From: Lonicera japonica
Lineage: Eukaryota > Streptophyta > Magnoliopsida > Dipsacales > Caprifoliaceae
DNA: 64,000 bases
Reading direction: 5' to 3'
NCBI GenBank assembly: GCA_021464415.1
Contig: CM038470.1
Span: 36,202,099-36,266,098, forward strand
Position 1 is the stretch's first letter, and each line of letters opens with the position of its first letter. The notes beneath the pieces were generated by a model. The model was not told where the DNA came from. It was given only the letters and a program-made list of their open reading frames with translations, and searched no databases. The position numbers and the translations under genes are program-made. This document shows, in pieces, positions 11,491 to 23,829 of the stretch.

Positions 11491-12791
11491 TCTTCTTCTA
11501 GCGCAACTTGCTAAAAGCATGTTTTAGCAACTATAACTTGTTCTAGCGCGACTTCTTCCGGTCAATTTTCGCCGTTGATTTTTTAATTTTTTTGGTATGT
11601 CATGCACTATTCTCCATTCCTTCATTTGTTTATTTAATAAACCTTATGATAGAATTGGAATTATGTCTATCACTAGATTTTGTATACCGGAAATTCCAGA
11701 TCTAGAATTAAGTTTTATATGCTAAATTTTATATACTAAAAATCACAAATCATTAGTTAAATTTTATATCCCGAGACATAAATAAAGACACTTACATATT
11801 TGGAATCAAAATTAAATAATAGAAACAATAGTTATAGTAATATTCAATATCACACCCATATTCGTGTTTGGAGTTGAAACAAGAATGATTAACATAGTTT
11901 ATGCATAAATTAATATTGTTCGATTCACTCATTCACAAAAGGAAATTGTTTTTTTTTGTATGGTTAAACTAATATAATTCTAGGGATTATATTTTGATAG
12001 ATCAAACTATTTGCCAAGTTAATATGTGTTATTAATAAAAGCCTTCAAAAAATCCTTAAAGAAAATAGGAAATGAATTAATATGGAAACAGATGTTAATT
12101 CGGAATTTAAATTAAAAATTAAAGATAAAATTATAAATAATTTTAATTGGTTGATATACTTTTCAATTTTTAAAACATTAATATTCTGAAAATAGGTTAA
12201 AATATTCCATAAACTAAGTGTGGATCAATAGAAAAAAATCACAGATAACAACAAAATCATCCTAATTTTTTTGGGGAGCAAACCAAATTCAATTAATGTG
12301 CATTGCTTGTAAGATTAAAAGTCTTTGTTAGGTTTTTATTGTTTTTAGGAGATTGAAAATTTTAAGACGGCAGTTTAGGAAATTTTAGAAGCAAGTGCAA
12401 TTGTTTGTACTCCTTTCTTTTAAGAAAATAGTGATTTTTTCATTAAATTGCATTTTCTAATTTCTACTTATGTACTTGTGGGGAATGTGTTGCTTCTCAA
12501 AAAAGGTGAAACTCAAATAAGAGGAATTATTGGAGATGTAGACTTACCTACTACATGACCAAAGGATTTCGCGGTGGTAGAGGTGGAAATGACGGAGGTA
12601 GAGATGAGAGGCGATGGTTGAGTCGGGAGATCTAGCATCATAAAGTAAATCTTAGACGAGCAAAGTGCAAGTTAGCACACTAAGTTTATTGTGCGCTGAC
12701 AGCATTTTATGAGGTCCCCTCTAGACTCGATTAGAAGTTAAAATTATTGAGAATTATAAACGTGATAATTCACAAGTATCATATGCTGAGT
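11491..12791. other. AT-rich spacer between TRIM and copia element
   Basis: No open frame with recognisable similarity, no clear repeat borders. Several A/T runs only. Confidence 0.6.
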
Positions 12792-12796
12792 TATAC

Positions 12797-13000
12797 TATT
12801 AGAATATATTATGTATTTAGTATTAATTGTATTTCCTAAATTATATTGATTGTGTTATAGTCATTTTTTCCTAATTGTAGCCTAGATTATAGCTTCCTTT
12901 CTAGTATATATATTCATTCTCTATTGTACATGTATTATCAAGAAAGTAATACAATTCATTATACTCTTTCAATCTCTCTTTCAATTTCTATTTCGTAACA
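12797..13000 (+). repeat. Copia 5' LTR
   Basis: Matches the 3' LTR at 26931-27134 base for base over most of 204 bp. It starts TATTAG instead of the TGTTAG of the 3' copy, so its terminal G has mutated. It ends in TTTCGTAACA. Confidence 0.93.
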
Positions 13001-13012
13001 TGGTATTAGAGG
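13001..13012 (+). other. Copia primer-binding site (initiator tRNA-Met type)
   Basis: TGGTATTAGAGG directly follows the LTR; the plant consensus is TGGTATCAGAGC, so two positions have changed. Confidence 0.8.
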
Positions 13013-13492
13013 GATTCATCCTTTACTAGAACCAATCTTCAACCAAATCTAAATTAAAAAACCCTAGCATCATCAACCCAACCAACCAAACACCAATCAC
13101 CAATCCAATCTACTGTTGCTCCACTGCCACTCAATACAGAACCTCAAATAACCAAACCCATATACCAAAGGATTCGTCTCTTCAGTACGAAGAAAACCGC
13201 GTTGAAATCATCCCAATCGGAGGTCCCACGTGCCCTCACGCGCCTCTGAAAGTTAACCCAGTCCTGCCGCCACGCGCTGTACACGCTGCTGCCCTTTTTC
13301 TCTGAAACCCTAATCTAGTTCACACCATTGGTTTTTCTCTGAACCAGTCTCACTCAATTGACCAGTTCACTTAAATCCAAACCGGTTTTCTTTAACCTCA
13401 GACCGGTTCCCCGCTAAATCAACCGTTCCGGATCTGTTTCTGGCCTCAGATATCTTAGAATCATATTTTTTTTTGCTCTTACTGTGTTATCT

Positions 13493-15130
13493 TGATAAGT
13501 GCATTATAATGCACTTGTATAAGCTTATGTAGGCACATTAGCAAAATTAGGTTACTAATCCAATTTTGCAAGCTTAATTGTGTACAAAAGGTTATGCTTT
13601 GTTGATATGTGGAAATTCATTGGAAAGAATGGCAAGAAAAAGAAGTTGAAAGAATTAGAGAAGATTGAGAGAATCTTGGGCAAAGAAAAGAAAATTTTGA
13701 GACATTTGAGGAAGTCAAGATTGATCTTGGAATAAGTAAGATCGATCTTGATCCTTGCCAGCCTTTGGAAAAAGGACCCGAGAGCTTCCAAGATCGATCT
13801 TGGCCACCTAAGATCGATCTTGCCCTTTACACCACCAGCAGCTTTGAAGCAAGATCGATCTTGGGCACCTGCAGATATTTTTCAACAACTTGCAACTTGT
13901 GCAACTTTTTGCCACTCACCTTTTTTGCAACTTGGCCACTTGCCCCCACCTCCTTAAGACTTCTATAAATAGAGGGGCAAGGTTCAAAGCTAAGATATAC
14001 AACTTTAGAGAGAGAAATACTCTTATAATTGAGAGAGAATTAAGAGAGAAAAATTGAGAGAAATTTCCATTTTCTTCTTGTATTCTCCTCCACTTGTAAT
14101 AAACTTTTTCCATCCTTAGTAATACAAGTGCTCTTTTGATTCTACTTTTTCTTAAATATGTTTTCATTATCTATGGAAGGGTGAATCACCTAGCTTAGGC
14201 TAGGGGGTGAATTTGTTGTAAACATAGACATGATTTAGGTTCCAATTCCTTTAAGCTTCATGCCTAGTGTTGTCAAATAATTGTGCTTATCTATTATCAA
14301 ACGCGTTTCATACTCTTTGATGATTTAAAACATCACAAAGATTATGAACTTCCAATTAAATTTCATTTGCTTCCTTATGCCAAGTATATGGAATTCTTTG
14401 GTAATTAATGAATAGGTTTAGTATATCAATGATGGTTAGACTCTTCATGCCAAGTATGATGAGTACTGTAGAAATCATTAATATACAAACAAAGAACTTC
14501 AAGTGAGCATATATTATTCGACAACCACCATTGTAAATGGATGGTTATGCTATTCATATAAAATTAGAAATGTTTGTTTCAAATATGGTTACATCTTGTG
14601 GTTAAGTGTAAAGTATGGTTTTATTTTCCCTTGTCACCTACAACACTTAAAAACACTTTGTGCCCCTATTTGAGAACTTTCTAATTGCTTATTTATTCTT
14701 TTAAATGTGATATTTGTCTTTCCTCATTGGGTGGCCTAGTGGAGTTGGATTGGTTGTATTTCCTCGAAATCTTTTACTGCCAACGTCTAGGCTACCTCTT
14801 GACAAGCAAATCAAAATCACACTAAAGTAAATAAATGAGCCGAATTGGAATCACCAAAACATGCTTATTATAAAACAACAAATGATCCCCCAAAGCCTTT
14901 GCTTTCTTTAAATACAAGAACAATTTCATAAATACCAAAGTTTGTTTTAAAACTTTCGTAAAACAATTCACAATACAACTTTCAATCAATCAATATCTAT
15001 TATATAAAGCTCGTGACATACAAAGCTTTCTCCCCCTCCCTTTGGTTCGATACTCGAATTTCTATAGTCTATACTACAACTTGACTACCTACACTTGGAT
15101 GTATACGATTGCACTATTTTCCGCGCGTCA
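13493..15130 (+). mobile_element. Solo LTR of an Athila/Tat-like gypsy element, target duplication TATCT
   Basis: Starts TGATAAGTGC at 13493 and ends CCGCGCGTCA at 15130, with TATCT on both sides (13488-13492 and 15131-15135). The TGATAAGTGC start is shared with the Athila-like LTR at 17605-18906 read on its own strand. A promoter-like region holds a palindrome array (13716-13862) and TATAAATA at 13964-13971, followed by a pyrimidine-rich leader. No internal region is present, so it is a recombination product. It interrupts the copia leader or gag start. Confidence 0.85.
13716..13862. promoter_or_regulatory. Array of AAGATCGATCTT palindromes upstream of an LTR TATA box
   Basis: Perfect 12-bp palindromes at 13738-13749, 13790-13801, 13810-13821 and 13851-13862, plus a one-mismatch copy at 13716-13727. 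Copy 13788-13803 extends to 16 bp. They lie about 100-250 bp upstream of TATAAATA at 13964. Confidence 0.85.
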
Positions 15131-15135
15131 TATCT

Positions 15136-17604
15136 TACACGTTTTTCAATTGAAAAGCACGAGTTTTCACGTCTAATTTCTTTCATTCTCAATGGAACTA
15201 ACTATGTTCAGTGGTCCCAAGCCATGACCAGTTTTCTGAAGTCTCGTAAGTCTTGGAAAATTGTTACTGGAGAAATTGTTAAGCCAACCGATGAAACTAA
15301 CAATAAGTTTAATGATCGACTTGATGATTGGGAAAGCAAAAATGGTGATATTATCACATGGGTTCGGAATACCTCTATCTCTCGTATAGGGCAGCAAATT
15401 GGTCGTTTTACCACCGGGAAGGAAGTCTGAGATTTTCTAAAGTCTAGGTACACTCCAAAGGATCTCTCTCATCGGTACCAGTTGCTTACTGCTTTACATT
15501 CCAAAACCCAACAACCCGAGCAATCGATTGATGATTATCTATCCAACCTCCAAGCTATTTGGGATCAGCTAGCCCAATCCGAACCTACTTTTTGTGAGCA
15601 TGATGCGTAAAATTTTGAAACATACTGAGATAACCAATGTGTTATCACTTTTCTGATGGGACTTCATGATAAATTTGAACCAATTCAGGCTGCTCTACTC
15701 CATCGCAATCCTTTACCGTCTCTTGAAGATGTCACGATAGAGCTTCTCTCTAAAGAAACTCGGTTTACCACTCGGGCCCATAATTCTAATGCTGTTTTAG
15801 CTGTTCAGAGTTCAAGACCTACTAAAACTCATATTTTCGAGAATGTGCGTACTGTCATGCCACCACCCATATACTATTAAAATGTCCAATTCGGACATTT
15901 TTCTTTTGTAAAAAGGTGGGACCAAGTCACTTTCAAGCCGACTGTTACAAGAACCCATCTAGGAGATCCTTCTCTAGATCCTCTTCTAGCACCATTAGCG
16001 CTACCACCACTGATTCATTTGAGGCAGACATTTCTACTGCACCTGTGACTCTAGCTGACATCACAGCTCTTCTTAAACATGTTACATCTTCTCCTGGTTC
16101 TGTTATGGCTACCACCACAGGTATATCTTGGTTCTTTGATTCTGGCTGCTGCAATTATATGACTTATGATCCTGCTATTTTCACTTCTAAAAGTTATAAT
16201 TCTTATACACCCACGATTAAAACTGCTGATGGTTCTCAATTACCTGTTAGTCATGTTAGGACGGTTACTACTGTTAGCCTCTCTTTACCTGCTACATTTT
16301 ATATTCTAAAATTGACTATCAACCTTATTTATGTTGGTCAACTATGTGACCTTGGGATGAATGTTATATTTTCCTCTTCTGGTTGTCATGTGCAGGATCC
16401 TTAGACGGGACAAATGATTGGGATATGACGTAAAGTTGGACGCATGTTCGAGCTTATACTCCTTCGTACCTCACCCACTCCTCTTATTGCATCCACACCA
16501 ACTTTTTCTTCATTTGAATTGTGGCATTCCTATTTAGGACATGTGTCTTTTGATCGTCTTCATTCTATTGTGTCATCTGGTCAGTTAGGGTCATTAAAGT
16601 CCGAGAAATTGTCTTGTTTATCTTGTCAATTTAGAAAATAACCTACATTATGTTTTAATAAAAATGATTCTATTTCTTCAACACCATTTGATCTTATTCA
16701 CTCTGATGTTTGAGGACCCTCTCCACATTCTACCATGGGAGGTTCAAAATATTTTGTTATATTTTTGGATGATTATACTCGTTTTACTTGGATCTATCTT
16801 ATGAAAACTCGTTCTGAATCAACCCAAATTTATTATAATTTTGCTCGCATGGTTCAAACTCAATTTTTTAGTCCAATAAAGATTTTTCGTGCTGATAAAG
16901 CCATGGAATACAAGGCGACATAATTTCTTAAATTTCTCCGTGAACAGGGCACCGTCTCTCAATATTCGTGTCTAGGTACATCTTAGCAAAATGGTCGTGC
17001 TAAACGCAAGCCCATACATATTCTTGATACTGTTTGCACACTTCTTATCTCCAGTAGTTGCCCTGAATGGTTTTGGGGGGAAGCAGCACTTACCGCTGTT
17101 TACACTATCAATCGTATACCTATTCCCTTCCTTCAGCATCAATTTCCATATAAGAGACTTCATGGTACCTCTCTTGATTACAATTTCTTACGAGTCTTCA
17201 GTTGTGCTTGTTTTGTGTTAATCCAGCCTCATGAACATTCTAAATTGGAACCACGTGCTCGTCTTTGTTGCTTCTTGGGGTATGGGATAGAACATAAAGG
17301 TTATCAGTGTTGGGATCCTATCTCAAAATGCTTGAGGATTTCTCGTCATGTTATCTTTTGGCAACATAAAATGTTCTCCTCTCTATCCAAATTTCATGTC
17401 CTTGAAGAATCTTCGCTTCCATTCTTTACTCATTCGTCTCTTGACCTTTCCACCCCTGAACTAAAGGCTCCCGTTGTCACATCCCCACCTGAAACTAAAC
17501 TAGAAACCACACCATCACCACCTCAACCTCTTAGTCCACCATCTTGTGAATCATTAAATCTATCCTCATCTGACATCATTTCTTCTGACGAGCTTCAACA
17601 TACG
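15136..17604 (+). pseudogene. Copia gag, protease and integrase region, decayed
   Basis: First part of a copia polyprotein. The gag domain includes LNGTNYVQWSQAM (about 15190-15230) and a damaged CCHC knuckle (about 15905-15950), reached by a frameshift near 15880-15910. The protease motif is WFFDSG (about 16130). The GAG-pre-integrase domain reads LWHSYLGHVSFDRL (about 16520). The integrase core begins HSDV and continues FLDDYTRF. Its second catalytic region is changed around RADKAMEY, and the third catalytic Glu region reads NGRAKRK, where Lys stands for Glu, so the enzyme would be dead. Stops include TGA 15428, TAG 16402, TAA 16639 and several more. A Pro/Ser-rich linker follows to 17604, where the gypsy LTR cuts in. 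Confidence 0.88.
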
Positions 17605-18906
17605 TGATTTAAAGGGAATTTTTATAAATTAATTTATCGTTGCTTAATTCCACACTTAAATGCAATAAAAACCATACTTTATGTAAAATTAATTAAATTA
17701 GTATAGCGATAAGTAGGAGTCAATCCAAATCCATGCTAATATCTTAAAAGTATGAGAGTTTGTTGAAATCCAATTTTTTAGGAACCAAATTAAAACAGTT
17801 TTAAATCTTGATTTTTTTTTGAAATTAATTTAACTAAGAAACTAAAAACTAAAGTAATTAAATTAAATCAAGCAAGCAAGTAATCAATAATAAGAAATCC
17901 CAAGGAAAGAGAATCCACCACCATGGATATAAACAAAAAGGTATCTAATTATATTTTTAATATTCATCCCTACTATATAAACAAATTTGAATTCACCATC
18001 ATTCTTTCTTTAAAACTAATGTAAATAAAAATAGGCATCGCCTGTATCCCCAAATTGGTGATCACCAGAGATCCTTCCTTTATTTTAAAAACAATTAAAG
18101 TACTAGAAAGAAAACACACATTATAGTAATGGTGATTTCAAAATATATTTTAATTCAGGATAAATAATTAAAAATTAAGTAGAATTAAATTAAGCCCATT
18201 ATATTCATGGCGGTTTCATCCCTCTCCTTTGGGAGAAAGTTTAGCAAAGCATATTAAATAAAGACCATATTAAAATAAAATAATAATTTATCATTAAAAT
18301 TAAAACTAAAGTACTTAAATACAAACTATGAAAAATTAGAAAGCTAGAAAGCGTCCCTGTTTATGATGCTCGAACTGGCATGTGCTGCACGGCTTTACGC
18401 TGTCCACTTCTTCTCCTTCAATACTTCGACCGCACGGCAACTAGTATATGGAGGATTTTCTCTCTCTAGAACTCTCTAATAATATCTATATTCTATCTAT
18501 TTTTCCTATCTATTTTCTATATATTTTCTTCTATATTTTTCTTTTATCCCTTTAGGTGTAGAGAATGGGTCTATATATAGGAATGAGAAATAGAAGTTTA
18601 AAAGGTTTAGGAAACTAAAATTGTAGAAGAAATAACAACTTTGAATTCAATTAGGATTATAATTAAGAGAGAGAATAAGGAGTTCTATTCGAATTAGGAG
18701 AGAATATTGAATTGGAATATTCTTTCTTCTTTATCTTCTTTTTCGATCTTCAATAGACTTCTTCCACCTTTTTAGGCTTTTTATTATAATTTTCTTCTTT
18801 CCTACAAATAGACAAAATAAATATTAATCCTCCATAATTTAAGCATTAATTATATTATAACAAAATATTATTTGCGGGTTAAAATAACAATGTTGGGCAC
18901 TTATCA
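17605..18906 (-). repeat. 3' LTR of the Athila-like element, 1302 bp
   Basis: Minus-strand start TGATAAGTGCCCAAC at 18906, end at 17605. Its last 105 bp (17605 to about 17710) match 25236-25340. A G-rich polypurine tract (GGTTGTTTGGGGGTAATT on the minus strand) abuts it at 18907-18924. Confidence 0.85.
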
Positions 18907-18924
18907 AATTACCCCCAAACAACC

Positions 18925-20748
18925 TTTTGCTAGTCCTCGAGCAAACATAAAGTATCGAACATAGATAAGGGAGCAAAATAAAAAACTTAAAAAAAATAAA
19001 ATCCTATTCTACTCAGGTGTACCACTTTCGCTGGTTATTCTCAATTGCATTTACCGTATGCAACAAGGCCTTAAACCACTAAGTTACCAAAGTGGATGAG
19101 TTATAGCCTCGTGAGGGTTTGCAGTAAAGACGCCCCCAAACTTTATAAAAATAGAAATCAATTTTGATTTTTCCCTTATTCTTTCTCAAAGAATTCCTTG
19201 CCACCTACCTTTACGAAAGGCAAGAATCAGCAATGTCCAATTCACCATATGTAGTGAGCTACAAAAATGATATAAAAATAAACACTACAGAACAAGCTCA
19301 AAAAGGAAGTGTGCGTGTGTGGACAACTAATATAATATAACTTTTCATATCCAGGTAAATGAATTACTACATTGCCGTTGAAAAAGTTTCTTTGAGTCCA
19401 AATCTCACTGGATATACTCTCTTGAAAAAAATGACACTCTGAAATTTGGTTATTAATATCTCTCTTGTATGTGAGAAGGATTTCAAATTCAAATAACTCA
19501 CATACTAAATAGAAAAAATGCATATGAATGAATATTTAGTCTCATGGAAGGAATATTAATTACTTTATTTAAGAATGTCGAGTTACCCACCATAGTACCT
19601 TCTCATCTATTCTCCACATCCTACCATACCTAACCATAGATCAAATAAGACTTTATCGGGTTAACATGCGGGTTAAATATAAGCATAAGGAATAATTATC
19701 TCTGAGAAGGTAGGGTCTTCAATATCACTTTAGTATGGAACAATATGGATATATACTTCATTCAACTTTGAATATTCTCATTAACTTCCAACATTGCAAT
19801 TATTCTCTTTTTCTTTTTTTTTTTTCCTTTTTTCGAACATTTTCTATTTCCATTTTTTTTCTTTTCTTCTTCATTTCTTTTCTTCCATTCATTCATTTTT
19901 TATTTATTTTTTTTGCTTTAGATTGTTCCCTTCCCTTTCTTCTTTCACAATCTTCCTAACTTCTCAAAAATAAATGAGGTTTTAGAGATATGGGTAAACA
20001 GAGAAAGGGTTAATTTTTATAGGCTCAAAGGGCTACTAGCGATAAATATATATGACGGTTGAAGGCTTATTGTGGAAAAGAAAGAAAGCCTATTATCCTC
20101 TCTATGGGTCAACATGATGATCACGTCTCAAATAAACTACAGGGCCTATGTTTCTCTTAACTCGAAAGAGATTTCATTCTCAGTAATTAATCAAAATATG
20201 AAAAAGAATAATGAGACTATGCAATGACTTAACATGGTATGAAGAATAGTTGAGTCATCTTATGACTCCGAGTTTGTGTATATACCCTCTATAAATGATG
20301 AATGGCTCAAAATCTCACAGGGTTATTAAGTCTCCACTGTTATTTCTTTAGCTCTTTAGAAACTCGATTATTTTTTAATTACATTACACTAGACGGCTGT
20401 TTGTGCAGTTGAAAAATATTTTGAATAGAGCTCATAGTGCAATGTCTAGGTTTATATATATTCGAGTAACAAACTAAACTTAAAGTTAGACAATAACAAT
20501 TTTAAGCATTCATAAGGTGGGCCATTGGTAAATTCATTTATATCATGGATAGGGTACTAAACCAAAACGACTCTATTTTAATTTATTTTTTTAAAAAATA
20601 ACTTTTGATTTTTGAAAACTTTCCCACCCCCAAACAAATCAAAACACTGTCCTCAGTGTTTAAATAAGAACACCCCCAAACAGAGATAAATTATTTTTGT
20701 CGAAAATTAATAATCGAAACAGTTGGGGATCATCCCAGTGAACATGGG
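18925..20748 (-). other. Non-coding 3' internal region of the Athila-like element
   Basis: AT-rich with long T runs near 19810-19915. No polymerase motif remains; this is where RT, RNase H and integrase would be expected in a full Athila element. Confidence 0.6.
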
Positions 20749-21267
20749 TTATAGCTGATAGAAGTAACAAGGGATGTGTGATATAATATTGCGAATAACT
20801 AACATGTATATCGGGTGACAAATCAGCAAAATAATAATCATAATATCATAGCAAGGATTTGATATATAAATAGAATTTAATGGTGCACAAATATAGAAAA
20901 GTAATCGTGAGCAAAAATCAAGAAGTAATGGTGCATTATGTATGTCAGGCTCTAAATCGGATGATATCATAGAAAAAACCTCAACACCAGGAAACATCTC
21001 AATACGAGAAGAATAATCATTATTGTTTTGATAAGATGACTCATGTGTGCAATTAACGGGTGGAGGCCATGGGTCAAATGTAAGATGACTATTAACAAAA
21101 GGTATCATAGAGAATGAGGCAAATTGGGATGAATTATCAGTATAAGTGGGATTAGACCTTGAATCACATGTAAGAAACTCACAATCAGAACTTATAGTAG
21201 ACACTTGCTTCGGTTCATTCACAGTAGCTAGAAGAGGCTCAAGCTGAATAGATCGAAAACAGTTGGC
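20749..21267 (-). pseudogene. Tail frame after the protease, with a hydrophobic C-terminus
   Basis: The minus-strand frame continues in phase from the protease after a TAG at 21268-21270 and ends at 20749. The first hundred residues are polar, with a DPWPPPVNCTHES stretch. The last sixty are strongly hydrophobic, including IMIIILLICHPIYMLVI, which could span a membrane. I do not recognise it. It may be a fusion frame made by the pol deletion, or the remnant of a 3' ORF like the env-like frame of some Athila elements. Confidence 0.4.
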
Positions 21268-22116
21268 CTAATTGTTAATATTCATAAGTGGTGCGGAATC
21301 TAACAAAGCATTGACCTCATTAATTATATTATCTTCATCGATACCATATCCGAAATGAGCTAAGCATTGGAGGAATGGGTCCTCAAGGTGAATTTTCTTA
21401 GACGTTTCAGAAGATAATGATTCTATAAAGTAAAGTTCTTCAACGGACTCAACGTCATCGGGTTGTTTAGTGAGACTAAAAATATTTACTTCAACCTTCA
21501 TGTTACCAAATGTTAAGATCATATTACCATTTCGACAATTTATTAGTGCATGAGCCGTGGCTAGAAAAGGTCGGCCTAAGATGATGGGAATATGTTTGCC
21601 TTGGGTAGGGTGGGTATCAAGGACAATGAAATCGATAGGATAATAAAAGTCTGCAACTTTTACGATGACATCTTCTATTATACCCCTAGGAATTTGGACG
21701 GAACGGTCTGCTAGACTTAACTTGACGTCGGTTTTTTTCAAATCACCTAACCCCAATTATTGATAAACGGAATAAGGAAGTAGGTTTACACTGGCTCCTA
21801 AATCTAATAAAGCTTGTTCCTCAAAATTTTGTCCTATCTTACATTTGACAGTTGGACTACCAGGATCTTTATGTTTAATCACAGCTTGGTTTTGTAAGAA
21901 GGAGGTGCAGTGTTGGGCTATGAAGGCTTCTTTGGAAACACTAGTTTTTCTTTTGACTAGATCTTTAATAAATTTAGTATAAGAAGGAATTTGCTTTATG
22001 GCAGTAAGAAATGGAATATTGATTTGAAGATTTTGAAAAACATCAAATATTTCACTGTATTGAGAATCCATTTTATTGTTGACTAGTCTAGATGGAAAAG
22101 GAGCACGTGGAATCAT
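21268..22116 (-). pseudogene. Athila-type aspartic protease region
   Basis: Retroviral-type aspartic protease of a gypsy element. The active-site loop reads LLDLGASVNLLP, where the family has Asp-[Leu/Thr]-Gly-Ala/Ser-Ser. It is followed by LADRSVQIPRGIIEDV and ILGRPFLATAHALIN, both strong Athila hallmarks. An in-frame TAA at 21757-21759 separates the active-site loop from the rest. The frame is the same as gag (22366-23829) and the linker between them, interrupted by stops near 22226 and at 22366, so gag and protease were one polyprotein. Confidence 0.85.
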
Positions 22117-22365
22117 TTCTTTTGGGGTATTGTCAATCTTAGGACCTACAACTTGATCATTTTTATTAGTTTTAGGTAAATTTGTCCTAGTTTCTTTATT
22201 CTCGTTTTCGTTCTTCTCAGCTTGTTATGACTTATTGTCCTGGAGTTCAATGTTTTCTTGCTTTTGTTGTTGTATGGTCGTATCATTAAATGGAAGTGTA
22301 TTAACAACATTAGCATGTTCAGCTCCTACATTAAAGTTTGTTCTACCTTTTGGATTTGGCTCAGG

Positions 22366-23829
22366 TTAGCTTGGTAGGGAACCTTTTTGTCTTTCAGCTA
22401 AGGCAGAGGTGAGTTGGCTTAATTGACTCTGAACAGTTTGTTGGAATTGAAGTTGACTCTTAGCTAAAATGCCAATATTATTTTCTAACTTTTGCATCCT
22501 TTGATTGACTTGTTGAGTGGATTGATCTATGGTCATGGCCAGCATTTTAAAAGTATCTTCAACATTAGGTGAATGATTAGTGGATGGGACTAAAGCATTG
22601 TAATTTCGCATAGGGTCATGAACTATTTCCCTATTACTATTGACCTGATGTTGGAAGAACTGTTGTTGAGGGACCATTGGTCCGGCCTGTTGAGGGGCTA
22701 GCCTATTTTGGGAGCCTTGAAAACTTGGTGGACTACTTACGTTTTGTTGTTGCGAAGAAACATTTTGACTCCAAGAAAAATTTGGGTGAAATCGCATATC
22801 AGGGTGGTATCTATTACCAAAAGTGTTTGCAGTTGGTTTGCCAAAAGTATTAAATGCACACACTTGTGCATCAGAATCAGAGCAATAAAAGGGACATGCT
22901 TTAGTAGTATGATCAAAACTAGAGCACAACCCACATGGGTTACTGACATTTAAAATTGGGCTCGGGTTGTTTCTAGTCGAGATAGTAAATGCATGAAATT
23001 TTTTACTTAAGTTTTGAACACCAGTAGCTAGACTCTCCATGACAGATTTTAGGTCTGGGTTAGTTTTAACTTCATACATGTCGGGTTTCTTAACTAAAGT
23101 ATATTCATTATGGGACATGTATTCGCTACTACTATTCCAGTTTTGTGCACTCTCAGCTAGTTCCTCTAAAAATGTATAGGCTTGATCAGGTGTTTGGTCT
23201 TTAAATTTTTCTTTATGCATGGATTCAATCATTGTACGATTCATTTGGGAAAGACCCTTATAGAAGAAATGGACAAGACTCGCTTTATCAAAACCATGGT
23301 GTGGACATTTGATTAATAGATCATGAAAACGCTCCCATGTTTCATGGAATTCCTCATCTACTTTACCCTTAAATGTGCTAATAGCATCTCTCATTGATTC
23401 AATCTTTTGCATAAGGTAAAATTTAGACATAAATTTCCTAGCTAGTTGTTCCCATGTTGTGATTGAATTAGGAGGAAGAGAGTTCAGCCACGAAGCTGCC
23501 TTATCTTCTAAGGATAAAGGAAATGGTCTAAGCTTGAAACCATCATCATCTAGGTTTTGGTTCTTAAAGGTGCTACAAATTGTAAGAAATTTCCGTAAGT
23601 GAATGGATTGTTGTTCACTATCAAGGCCATGGAACTTAGGTAGCATGTTAATAGTGGTAGGTCTAATTTCGAATTGAGCTTCATTTGTGGTTGGAAGGGT
23701 GATGCACATAGGAGGCTCAGCGGTGACAGGAGCGAAGTAGTCATTTAATGTGCGATTATTAGCCATTGTGAGATTTTCAAGTGAAAAGATTAATTGTCTT
23801 CTAATTATTCGACCACTTCTAAGTTGCAT
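22366..23829 (-). pseudogene. Athila-type gag
   Basis: Capsid/nucleocapsid protein, 487 residues, open from ATG 23829 to TAA 22366. The capsid core holds INMLPKFHGLDSEQQSIHLR (about residues 59-78), AASWLNSLPPNSITTWEQLA and CPHHGF, all typical of Athila gag. A CX2CX4HX4C zinc knuckle (CGLCSSFDHTTKAC) lies near residue 300. The C-terminal third is Gln/Asn-rich and ends in a predicted amphipathic segment with regular Leu spacing. This frame itself is free of stops, but the stop at its end cuts it from the downstream protease. Confidence 0.88.

Noticed and set aside
15095..15135. Start of a 111-residue frame as the copia gag start
   Set aside because: These bases lie inside the inserted solo LTR (it ends at 15130), so the start codon is not part of the copia gene.
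19735..19959. Frame of 74 residues, Phe/Leu-rich
   Set aside because: Translation of T-homopolymer sequence inside the Athila-like element.
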